DNA of 64,000 bases from Planctomycetaceae bacterium. Lineage in GTDB: Bacteria > Planctomycetota > Planctomycetia > Pirellulales > Pirellulaceae. Within the stretch, counting starts at the first letter, position 1. Each line of letters begins with the position of its first letter. This document shows, piece by piece, positions 37,813 to 47,391 of this stretch. A model generated the notes under the pieces. That model worked only from the letters and a program-made list of their open reading frames with translations, had not been told where the DNA came from and did no database searches. The stretch spans positions 1 to 64,000 of the forward strand of contig RECD01000148.1 of NCBI GenBank assembly GCA_007694185.1, given 5' to 3'. The position numbers were made by a program, and so were the translations under genes.

Positions 37813-38772
37813 CTAAACCGCCGAATGACCGCCCCAGTCAACATCAGGCGAGGCCGATGAGCCCGAAGTTTTCGTCGCGCGGATCGACGCGGCCCGTTTG
37901 CGGCCGAGCCAGTACGGCAACAGTGTAAACAATAAAACCGTCACGGTGATTGCGGCAGCAAGTCGCATCAGCCGCCATGCGGCGACAACGTAGCTGCCAC
38001 GTTCCGGGTCGTAGGTAAAGCAGAGCATCATGAACTGGTCAAATCGCGTCCCGATGGTGCCGTTGCTGGCGTCCATCAGCGCCAACTTCGTCTGCTCGGG
38101 CGGGAACGCCACATCGAGCGAATAGCGGGAAATCACGCCGTCGGGGGATATAAACGCCAGCATCGCGGCATGAAAATATTCCCCCGATGGGGCGTCGTAG
38201 GTGTACCGAAACCCGACCGAGTCGGCGAGTCGATGAATCGCCGTTTCTCGAGCGGTGCAAAAATGCCACGCCGATTCGGCTCCCGGCTGTTCGGTCAGTT
38301 GCTGCACGTAACGGGCTTTCGTTTGATTCACCCGCTCGGTCGACTCCTTCGGGTCGATGCTGACGGTCAGCATCTGAAAGTCGCGACCCAGCCGCAAATC
38401 GAGCCGGTTGAGCGTCTCGACCAAGGCGTTCAACTGCACGTTGCACAACATCGGGCAATCGCTGTAGTTCAGCGTCAGCAAAACGGGACGTTTCCCGTCA
38501 AAATAATGGCCCGTTTTGGTCGCCTGCCCACGCGAATCGATCAGCGGGATGTCGAGCGGGATCGATTCGCCCAACTTTTGGTCGACCGTTACCTGCTCTA
38601 CTTCGCGCGGAACCCGGTTGTTCAGTTGAGCCCACAGCGGCGAATCACCACTCAGCGAGAGGACACAAGCGGCCAAGCAGGCGATCCACCCGGTGATCCC
38701 GAGATGCGGGATTGTGGAGCGGGGTCCGCGAGCGGAATCAGGTGCCATCGGTCGTTTCGGCATGGGTCTCAT
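37813..38772 (-). CDS. SCO1/SenC-type copper chaperone
   Basis: Delivers copper to the CuA site of subunit II. Thioredoxin-like domain with the copper-binding CxxxC in YSDCPMLCNVQL and the distal His in GEYFHAAML. A signal/anchor lies at residues about 25-48 and a second hydrophobic helix near the C-terminus (AAAITVTVLLFTLLPYWL), so it is probably membrane-tethered, with the domain outside. Length 319 residues. Overlaps the small membrane protein gene by 35 bases and precedes coxB, as expected for its job. Confidence 0.92.
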   Translation of the reverse strand: MRPMPKRPMAPDSARGPRSTIPHLGITGWIACLAACVLSLSGDSPLWAQLNNRVPREVEQVTVDQKLGESIPLDIPLIDSRGQATKTGHYFDGKRPVLLTLNYSDCPMLCNVQLNALVETLNRLDLRLGRDFQMLTVSIDPKESTERVNQTKARYVQQLTEQPGAESAWHFCTARETAIHRLADSVGFRYTYDAPSGEYFHAAMLAFISPDGVISRYSLDVAFPPEQTKLALMDASNGTIGTRFDQFMMLCFTYDPERGSYVVAAWRLMRLAAAITVTVLLFTLLPYWLGRKRAASIRATKTSGSSASPDVDWGGHSAV

Positions 38773-39058
38773 TGGACTCGGCTGAGGTGCGTACCACTTT
38801 CTTGATCGCTTGTTCGATCGGGATCACGAAACGACCGTCCTCCTCATTCACCCCGTACTGATTGATCGACTGGGTCTGAGAATTGAGGATCTCGACGGCC
38901 TCGCTCGTCGCTATCGTCGCCGTTCTGCTACGAGTGACGTAGCCGTACATCCCGAAATACAACACTTGAACCGCCAAAATCGTGACCACGGTAACCGCGA
39001 TAGAAATCAGGCTGACCGCGGTGATGCGGCTGATCGGCAGGTCGTCGTACTGGGCCAT
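38738..39058 (-). CDS. Small single-helix membrane protein of the Act/cox block
   Basis: 106 residues from ATG 39058 (MAQYDDLPISRITAVSLI). One transmembrane helix at about 11-37, then a soluble segment of about 65 residues ending in an acidic/Thr tail. No recognised domain. Its position between actF and sco, and its overlap with sco, suggest a small accessory subunit or assembly factor for the respiratory complexes; this is inference from context. Confidence 0.72.
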   Translation of the reverse strand: MAQYDDLPISRITAVSLISIAVTVVTILAVQVLYFGMYGYVTRSRTATIATSEAVEILNSQTQSINQYGVNEEDGRFVIPIEQAIKKVVRTSAESNETHAETTDGT

Positions 39059-39126
39059 CGTGAAAGGGTCGCTTGGGAGTGGATGGGAGGTAAAGGGAAC
39101 GGCGAACGGAAACGGAAAAACGCCGT

Positions 39127-40413
39127 TCAAAGGTTCTCAAACGCGAGCGATTCGGGGAGCCGCGGGTCGCGGACGGCCAACACCTTGATCTGTTTGCAGC
39201 GGATGAACCACAGCAACCCACCAGTGTAGAGGCCGAGCATGCCGAGGGTCAAAAGGGCCGCCGCAAGCAGACCGCCGAACCCACCCAGCGTCTTACCGAA
39301 CTCAGGCATGACGATCCAGTAAAGCTCGACGAAGTGAACCACCAACAGGTAAATCGACCAAGCGAAGACCAAGTTCGGACGCCGGCGGACGTGGCGCGAC
39401 AACAATCCCAGGAACGGGAACATCCAGTGGAAGAAGATCAAGGCGTACGAGAGCGTCTGCCAATTTCCCTGCAAACGGGTGTAAAACCACTCGGTTTCTT
39501 CTGGGATGTTGGCGTACCAGATCAGCATGAACTGGCTGAAGGCGATGTAGGTCCAGAAGGTGACGAAGCCGAATAGGAATTTCCCGAGGTCGTGGTAGTG
39601 CTCGACCGTCACTTCGTCGCGGATCGCGCCGCGGGATTGCAACAAATAGGTCGTAGCCGCGATCGCGCAGTGAGCCGCCAAAATGCTGCCGGCGAAGAAA
39701 TAAACGCCAAACATCGTGCTGAACCACATCGGCGCCAGACTCATCAACCAGTCGAACGCCGCGAAGGTGGTGACCAGCGAGAAGACCATCACCGCAGGGC
39801 CGCTGCGGGCCTGCATCCGCTCGGTCAATGACAGCGCGCCGGTTTCGTCCTGCAAGCGGCTGAGCTTGAAGTAGTAAATCGCTAGACCGGAGAGCAGCAC
39901 CAGGTAAATCACGGAGCGGAGGGTGAACCAACCGCTGTTCAGGTACCGGAGCTTCTCGGCCCAGACCAGCTGGGGGATCCCGTGGTGATCGCCGAAGGAC
40001 GCGTCACTCCAGCGAAACAGCACCCCCGAATCGCTCCAGACCGACAGCAAGATCGGAATGAACAGGATCGACAATGCCGGGATGGCGATCATGAACAGTT
40101 CCGCTACTCGGCGGATCACGACGCTCCACCCCGCCCGGCAAAGGTGCTGGATCAGCACGAAAAAGAGGCAACCGAGCGAAATCGAAAAGCAGAAGGTGAA
40201 AGCCACCAAGTAGGCCGATAGGGTGAACGACCAGGGGCCGCGCGTCTGGCCATGAACCTCTGACGTCGGCCCGAACAGCAGCCCCATGATCAGACCGATG
40301 GCCAACAACACGCCACCGATGCCGACCAAGGGGACGCCGAGTGCGGCCAAAGATTCGGGCAGCTTGAACGAAGGATCGTCGGCCGATTTTGGGTGGTGGG
40401 TGTGGTGGGCCAT
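39127..40413 (-). CDS. actF: Alternative Complex III subunit ActF
   Basis: Quinol:cytochrome c oxidoreductase membrane subunit related to ActC/NrfD. 428 residues with about ten transmembrane helices; an N-terminal His/Lys stretch (MAHHTHHPKSADD) precedes the first. The IWYANIPEETEWF region and HWMFPFLGLLSRHVRR are typical of ActF. It lies after the ActD-ActE fusion, as in other Act clusters. ActF lacks cofactors and is thought to help form the quinol side or proton path. Confidence 0.9.
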   Translation of the reverse strand: MAHHTHHPKSADDPSFKLPESLAALGVPLVGIGGVLLAIGLIMGLLFGPTSEVHGQTRGPWSFTLSAYLVAFTFCFSISLGCLFFVLIQHLCRAGWSVVIRRVAELFMIAIPALSILFIPILLSVWSDSGVLFRWSDASFGDHHGIPQLVWAEKLRYLNSGWFTLRSVIYLVLLSGLAIYYFKLSRLQDETGALSLTERMQARSGPAVMVFSLVTTFAAFDWLMSLAPMWFSTMFGVYFFAGSILAAHCAIAATTYLLQSRGAIRDEVTVEHYHDLGKFLFGFVTFWTYIAFSQFMLIWYANIPEETEWFYTRLQGNWQTLSYALIFFHWMFPFLGLLSRHVRRRPNLVFAWSIYLLVVHFVELYWIVMPEFGKTLGGFGGLLAAALLTLGMLGLYTGGLLWFIRCKQIKVLAVRDPRLPESLAFENL

Positions 40414-40528
40414 GCGTCGATATCGAAAATCGTTAGTGGGGGGCGTCTACATCCGGCCGCTGACCGGAGACGGTGGCTTTGATCAAACTGTAAATCGGTA
40501 AGTGCATCTGCCGGGCGAACCGGCAACG

Positions 40529-42424
40529 TCATTCGCTCGGGTCGGTGGTGGGGGCGGCTGCGGCCGCTTCCGCCGCCTCGGCGGCACGCTTCTGCTCCGC
40601 TTCCTCGGCCCTCTGACGCTCGGCTTCCGCAGCCGCGGCCAGTTTGGCATGAACTTGGGTTTGCAACCGCTTCAACTCGTCACGCTTGTCGACCGGCAGG
40701 TCCTCCAGCTCCGCGTTTTGGCTCGCCTGCAACGCCCGCACGTAGGCGACAATCGCCCAGCGATCCTTGACGGAGATCTGCGACGCGTATCCGGGCATCT
40801 TGCGAATCCCGTTGCTGATCGTGCTGAACAGCTTGCCGTCCGGGTAGGCGTCCGCGAGCAACGTGTCTTGGTGCATCGACGAGGGTTGCACCCACGCCGT
40901 CGCCAAGATCCGCTGAGCCCGACGGTTGACCAAACCGTTGCCCCGCCCGTCATTGCCATGGCAGGTCGCGCAGTAGATCTCGAACTGCGTCTTGCCCCGT
41001 TCCATCAATTCCACCGACAATGCCAGCGGGTTTCTTTCCAGCCAAGGGGTCGTATCCTCGGGCATGGTCGGCGGAACGTTCGCATCAGCGGCCGTCGGTT
41101 CTGCTGCCGGTTCGTCTGCCGGGGCAGGCTCACTGGGCGTTGTGGGTTCGTTCGCCGGGGCAGGTTCCGTCGCTGGGGCAGGCTCACTGGCCGCCGCAGG
41201 TTCTGATTCTGGTGCCGGGGCGGGTTCCGTCGCGGCCGGCTCGTCCTTCATCTCTTCGACAGGCTTCTCTGTCGGCGGTTGATCTTCGGCCGGGGTTTCA
41301 GGCTGCGGACTCTCCGGGCTCGGATCTGTCGGCTCGGGTGTATCACCAGTCGGCTCGGCCGGCGTCGGATCCTCTGGCTTGGGAGCGTCACCCGGAGGAT
41401 CCTCCTTGGCAGGTTCTTCCGTGGTTGGCTCGGCGGGGACGGGATCGTCGCTGCTGGGCGCGTCCTCCTGCGAATCGCCTTCGGCCGGTTCGCCCGCAGT
41501 TGGCTCCGCCGGATCGGCGGGGGTTTCCGGATCGTCGGGATTCAGCAGCGCTCGGACCAATTGCCGGGCACGACCAGAGTCGCGCCGGGCCAACTCTTCC
41601 ATGTCGATCCCGGTATAAAAATCGAGATCCTCGTCGAATTGTCCGCGAGCGATCGTGCCCGGCACGTCCGGACGCATCGCGCGTCCGTCGCCGAACAGCG
41701 ACGTGGTCATTTGGGCACCCTTGGCGGGCGAGAAGTCCATGTCGAAAAAGACGTGGAATCTCGGCTGACTGCTGTTGGTCACCCGCATCCGGGCGACTAG
41801 CAACAGCGGGATCAGCGACAGGAAAATGACCGAACCGAGCACGACCCAGATCGCCTTCGGCGCGACCGTGCTGGAATCGTCCTCGAAGACATCCTGCAGG
41901 TGAGAGCCGCCGGCATTTTCGAGCAACTTCACGACGCCGTCACGCTTGAACCGTGGGTCGGCGGAATCGATGAAGAGAAAGAACTTGTCGTCCGTCGCCC
42001 GATCGAACCGCGGGTCGGTGAAAATCGGGTTGCTGAACTTCGGCAGCCGGTTGAGGGCCAACATCCCGAAGAAGGCGCCGAACGACGCCAACAAAATCGT
42101 CAACTCGAAACTGACCGGGATGAACGCCGGCATCGAGAAGAACGGTTTGCCCGAGATGATGTAGGGATAATCGAACGTGTTCATCCAGACTTGCATGACC
42201 ACGCCGATCGTGGTCCCGATCAGCCCGCAGGCGAGCACGATCCAGGGCAGTCCGGTCGGCTTGATCCCGAGCGCCCTATCGATCCCGTGGACGGGGAACG
42301 GCGTGAACGCATCGGTCTTGGTGTAACCGGCGTCACGAACCCGCTCGCACGCCGCTAGCAGCGTGTCGACCGCGTCGAACTCGGCATACACGCCGTGCAG
42401 TTTTTGGTTGGTCTTGTCGGTCAT
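40529..42424 (-). CDS. Fused Alternative Complex III subunits ActD-ActE
   Basis: 631-residue fusion. Residues 1-170 are ActD (DUF3341): HGVYAEFDAVDTLLAAC, two helices, FFLFIDSADPRF. A third helix (about 195-213) starts ActE, with the ActE phrase RPDVPGTIARG. About 160 residues rich in Pro, Glu, Ala and Thr (about 295-455) split ActE. The heme domain then follows: ERGKTQFEIYCATCHG with CATCH, and likely Met ligand in KMPGY. A charged Ala/Glu-rich tail ends the protein. In most Act operons ActD and ActE are separate genes. Start ATG 42424, 15 bases after the actC stop. Confidence 0.9.
   Translation of the reverse strand: MTDKTNQKLHGVYAEFDAVDTLLAACERVRDAGYTKTDAFTPFPVHGIDRALGIKPTGLPWIVLACGLIGTTIGVVMQVWMNTFDYPYIISGKPFFSMPAFIPVSFELTILLASFGAFFGMLALNRLPKFSNPIFTDPRFDRATDDKFFLFIDSADPRFKRDGVVKLLENAGGSHLQDVFEDDSSTVAPKAIWVVLGSVIFLSLIPLLLVARMRVTNSSQPRFHVFFDMDFSPAKGAQMTTSLFGDGRAMRPDVPGTIARGQFDEDLDFYTGIDMEELARRDSGRARQLVRALLNPDDPETPADPAEPTAGEPAEGDSQEDAPSSDDPVPAEPTTEEPAKEDPPGDAPKPEDPTPAEPTGDTPEPTDPSPESPQPETPAEDQPPTEKPVEEMKDEPAATEPAPAPESEPAAASEPAPATEPAPANEPTTPSEPAPADEPAAEPTAADANVPPTMPEDTTPWLERNPLALSVELMERGKTQFEIYCATCHGNDGRGNGLVNRRAQRILATAWVQPSSMHQDTLLADAYPDGKLFSTISNGIRKMPGYASQISVKDRWAIVAYVRALQASQNAELEDLPVDKRDELKRLQTQVHAKLAAAAEAERQRAEEAEQKRAAEAAEAAAAAPTTDPSE
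41065..41540. repeat. Degenerate Pro/Glu/Ala/Thr-coding repeat inside actDE
   Basis: Imperfect short repeats with units such as EPAPADEP, PTEEPAKED and GDTPEPTDP, reading in the minus-strand frame. In DNA these appear as recurrent GGTTCGTCxGC and GGGGCAGG words. They lie inside the ActE half of the fusion and keep the frame. Confidence 0.75.
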
Positions 42425-42439
42425 GGGTATCGATGAACG

Positions 42440-43843
42440 TCAGTGATTGCCGTGATGGTGATGAATTTGGCCGGCCAAAGTCGCTTTCACTTCGGCCATG
42501 TTGATCACCGGCATGAAGCGACAGAACAGGAGAAACAGGGTAAAAAACAGCCCGAACGAGCCGACCAGCATCGACCAGTCGACCCAGGTGGGACTGAAAT
42601 AACCCCACGAACTGGGTAGGTAATCGCGTGACAAACTGGTCACGACGATCACAAACCGTTCGAACCACATCCCGATGTTGACGAAGATCGAGATCACGAC
42701 GATCCGCCACGGGATCGTGCGGTTCGCTTTGAACCAGAACAATTGGGGGCTGATCACGTTGCAGGTGACCATCGTCCAGTACGCCCACCAATAGGGTCCG
42801 AAGGCCCGGTTGACGAAAGCGAACTTTTCCTCGGTGACCTGCCCGTACCAGGCGATGAAAAACTCGGTGCCGTACGCCAAACCGACGATCGTGCCCGTCG
42901 CGAGGATGATCTTACACATGTTCTCCAAGTGCCGAACCGTGATCAGTTTCTCCAGCGAGAAGATCGAACGGGCCGGGATCATCAACGTCAACACCATCGC
43001 GAACCCGCTGAAGATCGCACCGGCGACGAAATAGGGCGGGAAGATGGTGGTGTGCCAACCGGGCACTTGGCTGACCGCAAAGTCGAACGACACGATCGTA
43101 TGCACGCTCAGAACCAGCGGGGCGGCGAGCGCCGCGAGCAACGCGTAAGCCTTTTCGTATCGCATCCAGTGGCGGGACGAACCCGTCCAACCGAGCGCTA
43201 AAATGCCGTAAGCCATCCGCCGCCATTTGTTCTTGGATCGGTCACGGAAAGTCGCCAGGTCGGGGATCATGCCCATGTACCAAAACAGCAACGACACCGT
43301 CCCGTAGGTGCTGACCGCGAACACGTCCCACAACAGCGGGCTACGGAATTGCGGCCACATCCACAGGTTCAAGCTGGGGTAAGGCGCCAACCAGAAGGCG
43401 AGCCAGGCGCGGCCGACGTGAATGCCGGGGAACGTGCCCGCACAGATGACCGCGAAGATCGTCATCGCCTCGGCAGCCCGGTTGATGCTCGTCCGCCAGT
43501 CCTGTCGGAACAGGTAGAGGATCGCCGAGATCAAGGTCCCGGCGTGACCGATCCCGACCCAAAAAACGAAGTTGACGATCGGCCAACCCCAGAAAACCGG
43601 GTTCATGTTCCCCCACACGCCGACGCCGGTGTAAATCAGGTAGGCGATGCAGATGCCGAACCACGAGGCCAATGTCGCGGAGATCAGAAAGCCGATCACC
43701 CACGCGGGGCTGGGAGGCCGCTCCGCGATCTGCGACACCGACTCGGTGATCGTGTGGTAGGTCGAATCACCGAGCACCAGCGGGGCGCGTTCGCCCGGCC
43801 GTTCAACGGTGTTGTCGAGTCCTTGGGGTATTGCGAGCGACAT
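42440..43843 (-). CDS. actC: Alternative Complex III subunit ActC (NrfD family)
   Basis: Quinol-interacting membrane subunit, 467 residues and about ten helices. Family landmarks are [42 protein letters not shown], and [28 protein letters not shown]. Such NrfD/PsrC proteins pass electrons from quinol to the ActB iron-sulfur chain. The C-terminus is His-rich ([10 protein letters not shown]). Located between actB and the actDE fusion in canonical order. Confidence 0.94.
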   Translation of the reverse strand: MSLAIPQGLDNTVERPGERAPLVLGDSTYHTITESVSQIAERPPSPAWVIGFLISATLASWFGICIAYLIYTGVGVWGNMNPVFWGWPIVNFVFWVGIGHAGTLISAILYLFRQDWRTSINRAAEAMTIFAVICAGTFPGIHVGRAWLAFWLAPYPSLNLWMWPQFRSPLLWDVFAVSTYGTVSLLFWYMGMIPDLATFRDRSKNKWRRMAYGILALGWTGSSRHWMRYEKAYALLAALAAPLVLSVHTIVSFDFAVSQVPGWHTTIFPPYFVAGAIFSGFAMVLTLMIPARSIFSLEKLITVRHLENMCKIILATGTIVGLAYGTEFFIAWYGQVTEEKFAFVNRAFGPYWWAYWTMVTCNVISPQLFWFKANRTIPWRIVVISIFVNIGMWFERFVIVVTSLSRDYLPSSWGYFSPTWVDWSMLVGSFGLFFTLFLLFCRFMPVINMAEVKATLAGQIHHHHGNH

Positions 43844-43956
43844 GGATCCAGCAATCGGTTGAGGCGTCGTTGTACAGTCAGTCGTGGAATGCGGTTCGAA
43901 TTTTGATGGTCAGGCGGAGCGACTTGCCGAACGAACCCGCGGCAAGCGACTGCGGG

Positions 43957-46900
43957 TCAGGAACCCGCGGCCGCATCGGCCGGCGTCTCGGTCTCGTCGT
44001 GCCCGTGATCACCGTGCCCGTGGTCGCCGTGACCGTGGTCGTCATGCCCGTGATGCTTGGGCTCGGCGTAATCGACCAAGTCACGCAGTTGGAAACTGGT
44101 CATCAGCCGCGGATGCGGGTTACGGATCTTGGCCAAATATAGCGTCCGGGGCTTCGTATTGAGCTGCGTCAGCACCCCGTAAGCCCGCTGGTCGGCCTGC
44201 AACCGGGTGACGGCAGCTTCGGGATCGGTCAAATTGCCGAACTCGATCGCCCCGCTGGGGCAGGCCATCTGGCAGGCGGTCTTAATCGCACCGTCCCGGA
44301 TTTGGTGTTCACCATTCTTGCGGGCTTCGATCTTCCCCTTTTCGATCCGCTGCACACAGAAGGTACACTTCTCCATCACCCCTCGGCCACGCACGGTGAC
44401 TTCCGGGTTCAACACCATCGCTTGCAACTTGCGATTGGCGTTTTCGATGTTGCCGGGGAAGGCGTCGATACCGTAACCGACGCCGACCTCCGAGTTGTAG
44501 TTGAAGTAGTTGAACCGACGGACTTTGTAGGGGCAGTTGTTCGCACAATACCGCGTTCCGATACAGCGGTTGTAGGCCATCGCGTTCAGCCCTTCGTCGG
44601 TGTGTACCGTCGCCGCGACCGGACAGACCTGCTCGCAAGGGGCGGTTTCACAGTGCTGACAAGCCATCGGCTGTTGCACGATGCCCGCCTGGTCTTCGTT
44701 CCCCTGGAAATATCGGTCGACACGGATCCAGTGCATCTCGCGGCTGCGGATAACCTGTTCCTTGCCGACGATCGGGACGTTGTTTTCGCTCTGGCAGGCG
44801 ACGACGCAAGCGTTGCAGCCGATGCACTTGTTCAAATCGATCGTCATGCCCCACTGGGGCAAGTGCGGCCGGGTCTCGCGGATCACCGCCATCACTTCCC
44901 GGAATGGCGACCCCTCCACGCCGACCTTCGGGACGTGTGGCCCTTTGTCCTCGACGAAGTGTGGGTTCTTTTCCAATAGCGGCAAAGTGCCTTCGCGGAT
45001 CAATGAGAAGCTGCGGTCCTGCGTCTCACCTTTACCCAACTCATCGATGGCCCAGTGATTCTGGGTGCTTGCGATCGTGTGATCTCGATACCGTGGGCGA
45101 GCCTCGATGTCGCCCGCAAATCGCATTTGATCGGCTCGACGAAGGGGCGACAGGTTCGTGCCGACGACATCCACACCCTGACCTTCAAAGCCGCCGACCA
45201 TCCCGGCTCGCACACGCCCATAACCGAAGGCGACCGTCACGACCCCCGGGGCACACCCGGGCATTTCGTAAACCGGCAATTCCAAGGACGTGTCGCCGCG
45301 GCGGAGGGCGACGATCGAACTGTCTTTAACTTTCAACTCGCGGGCCGTGCGGGGGCTCATGATCGCGACGTTGTCCCAAGTGACTTTGGTCAACGTTTGC
45401 GGCAATTCCTGGAGCCAGCCGTTGTTGGCAAATCGCCCGTCGTAGAGCCCGTCGGCGGGAACGAACAGCACATCGATCCGGTCCTGGTCGACTTCCAAAG
45501 TCGCCACCGGGGCGGCGTCCGTGAGCGAGTCGCTGGTGCCGACGTAGGCGGCTTCGAGGTGATCAAGTCTGATCTCTTCGTGGAAGCCGTCGTGCAGCAG
45601 TTTCCGCCATTGCCGCTCGCTCAATGCGGCGCCGGCCAACTCGTCCACGGTCCGTCGCACGATCGCGTCACCGCTGATTTCGTCCTCGTCGAGCATGATC
45701 GCGATCAGCTCGATCGCCGAACGGCCGCCCAACAGCGGCAAAATCTGCGGTTGCCCCACCCCGTACGACCCGTCGTCGGCGATGCAGTCGCCCCACGATT
45801 CCAGCGGGTGAGCTTGGGGCAAAGACCAACGGCACAAGACGGCCGTCTCGTCGTCGTATTCACCCAAGTAGACCGAGTTCTCGACGCTCGCCAACGCTTC
45901 CCCGATCGCGACGTCTCCAGGGGCGGCGTAAGCCGGGTTGTCACCCAAGATCAGCAGGCTTTCAATCTTGCCGCCACGGAGTTGCGTGGCCAGGTCGACA
46001 AGGGAGACGACGTCTCCCAGTTCGGCGTCGGCCAGCGGGACGAACTTTTGGAGTTTCCCGAGCGAACCGAGTTTGCTGTTGATCCGGATGCCCGCGGCGA
46101 CAGCCTGAGCCCCGAGCGATTCGCCGACGACAACGACCGCCGAATCGCCGGCCGCGGTCAGATCCGAGGCGAGAACCTCCAAAAAGGTCTCGAGCTGGAC
46201 GGCCGGCTCCAATTCATCGAAACCGACCTCCGCAGGGGACGACGCGTCTGCGGTCGCGTCGGACGCGGCATCGAGTCGACGTTCGATTTCCGCCAACAGC
46301 GCCGTCATCTGACTCGGTCGCAGCGCCAACCTGGTGTCGGCGGCCGCACCGGTGTTCGTGTAACCCCCTTCGACGACATACAAGCGGCTCATCCCGCCTG
46401 CGGGATCGCGACTTTCCGCATAGCCGTGGGCGTTCCGGACAAACCCCGGGTCGTTACCCAAGATGTCGGCTTCGACCGTCAACACGATCTTGGCGCCGCT
46501 CAGGTCGAGCGATTGACGGCCCGCCTTGCCGATCGCGGCCAAGGTGGCTTCCCGCATCACGTCGCCATGCACACCGTCGAAGCGACAGAGCGTCGCCTGA
46601 GGCAATCGCTCCCGCAGTTTGCCGACCATGCGGGCCAAAGACGGGGACTGAGTCGGAGGCATCAGGACCGCGAATCGCGCCCCCCCGTCCGTTTCGGCCA
46701 TCCGCACCAAACCGCGGGCGTAAGTGTCGAACGCTTCCCAATCGGCGCCGACCCCTTTGCCCCGCTGTTCTCGCAACCGCAGCGGCAAGGCGTCATCACG
46801 AGCCCGGTCGGGATCGTACAAACCGAGGATGGAAGCCTGCACGTAGGCGTCGGTGCCGCCACGGCCCCCCGGGTGATCCGCGTTCCCTTCCACCTTGATC

Positions 46901-47259
46901 GGCCGACCGTCGACGTTCGTGACCGTCAGATTGTGAACCCGGCCCGCCAATTCGAAATTGGTCGATCGCCCATACGATTCGCCGGGAATGCGGCCTTCGG
47001 GGCGGATCACAAACGGGGCGATGATTTCGGTGGGGTACCGACAACCCGCGGCACCGGCCAGCGACAATGACGCGCCCATGATCTGCATCCATCGACGCCG
47101 CGAGACGCCGTCGGGGAGTTCCGACGCCGCGACGGGGAACTCGCGATGGAGGAAATCCTCCACGAACGCGTCGTCCTGATGCAGCTCCTGAAGGCTTCTC
47201 CAATAGCGAGCTCGAGAGGTCGCGGCTGCCGGCGAATCGGATCGAGAGGGGGATGTCAT
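43957..47259 (-). CDS. actB: Alternative Complex III subunit ActB
   Basis: 1100-residue fusion of a molybdopterin-oxidoreductase-like domain (without evident Mo-cofactor function in this family) and a ferredoxin-like domain. A twin-arginine-type segment (SRRRWMQIMGASLSLAGAAG) near residue 55 indicates Tat-dependent export. C-terminal cysteine motifs KCIGCNACVVACQSE, CQHCETAPCEQVCPV, CIGTRYCANNCPY and KCTFCVQR can hold several clusters. It ends in a His/Gly/Asp-rich tail of about 20 residues with nine or more His, which may bind metal. It links quinol oxidation in ActC to the ActA/ActE hemes. Confidence 0.95.
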   Translation of the reverse strand: MTSPSRSDSPAAATSRARYWRSLQELHQDDAFVEDFLHREFPVAASELPDGVSRRRWMQIMGASLSLAGAAGCRYPTEIIAPFVIRPEGRIPGESYGRSTNFELAGRVHNLTVTNVDGRPIKVEGNADHPGGRGGTDAYVQASILGLYDPDRARDDALPLRLREQRGKGVGADWEAFDTYARGLVRMAETDGGARFAVLMPPTQSPSLARMVGKLRERLPQATLCRFDGVHGDVMREATLAAIGKAGRQSLDLSGAKIVLTVEADILGNDPGFVRNAHGYAESRDPAGGMSRLYVVEGGYTNTGAAADTRLALRPSQMTALLAEIERRLDAASDATADASSPAEVGFDELEPAVQLETFLEVLASDLTAAGDSAVVVVGESLGAQAVAAGIRINSKLGSLGKLQKFVPLADAELGDVVSLVDLATQLRGGKIESLLILGDNPAYAAPGDVAIGEALASVENSVYLGEYDDETAVLCRWSLPQAHPLESWGDCIADDGSYGVGQPQILPLLGGRSAIELIAIMLDEDEISGDAIVRRTVDELAGAALSERQWRKLLHDGFHEEIRLDHLEAAYVGTSDSLTDAAPVATLEVDQDRIDVLFVPADGLYDGRFANNGWLQELPQTLTKVTWDNVAIMSPRTARELKVKDSSIVALRRGDTSLELPVYEMPGCAPGVVTVAFGYGRVRAGMVGGFEGQGVDVVGTNLSPLRRADQMRFAGDIEARPRYRDHTIASTQNHWAIDELGKGETQDRSFSLIREGTLPLLEKNPHFVEDKGPHVPKVGVEGSPFREVMAVIRETRPHLPQWGMTIDLNKCIGCNACVVACQSENNVPIVGKEQVIRSREMHWIRVDRYFQGNEDQAGIVQQPMACQHCETAPCEQVCPVAATVHTDEGLNAMAYNRCIGTRYCANNCPYKVRRFNYFNYNSEVGVGYGIDAFPGNIENANRKLQAMVLNPEVTVRGRGVMEKCTFCVQRIEKGKIEARKNGEHQIRDGAIKTACQMACPSGAIEFGNLTDPEAAVTRLQADQRAYGVLTQLNTKPRTLYLAKIRNPHPRLMTSFQLRDLVDYAEPKHHGHDDHGHGDHGHGDHGHDETETPADAAAGS

Positions 47260-47391
47260 GGGGACTTCGTGATCGGTCAGGAATCGGAAGGATAGGGCGG
47301 CGTCAGCCCGGCAAGATCAAAGTTCGGTGGCGGCTGATGCCGGCGGGAGGCGAACCGGCCCGCGACGCGTGCGATGCTGCGAAGACTCGCG

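Noticed and set aside
41065-41540. Repeat cluster considered as CRISPR or minisatellite
   Set aside because: Units are degenerate, without regular spacers, and translate in frame to a Pro/Glu/Ala/Thr linker.
45055-47070. Long plus-strand open frame (671 codons) opposite actB
   Set aside because: It is antisense to a well-supported gene, is rich in Arg/Gly/Asp/Val as expected of a GC-rich shadow frame, and shows no domain.
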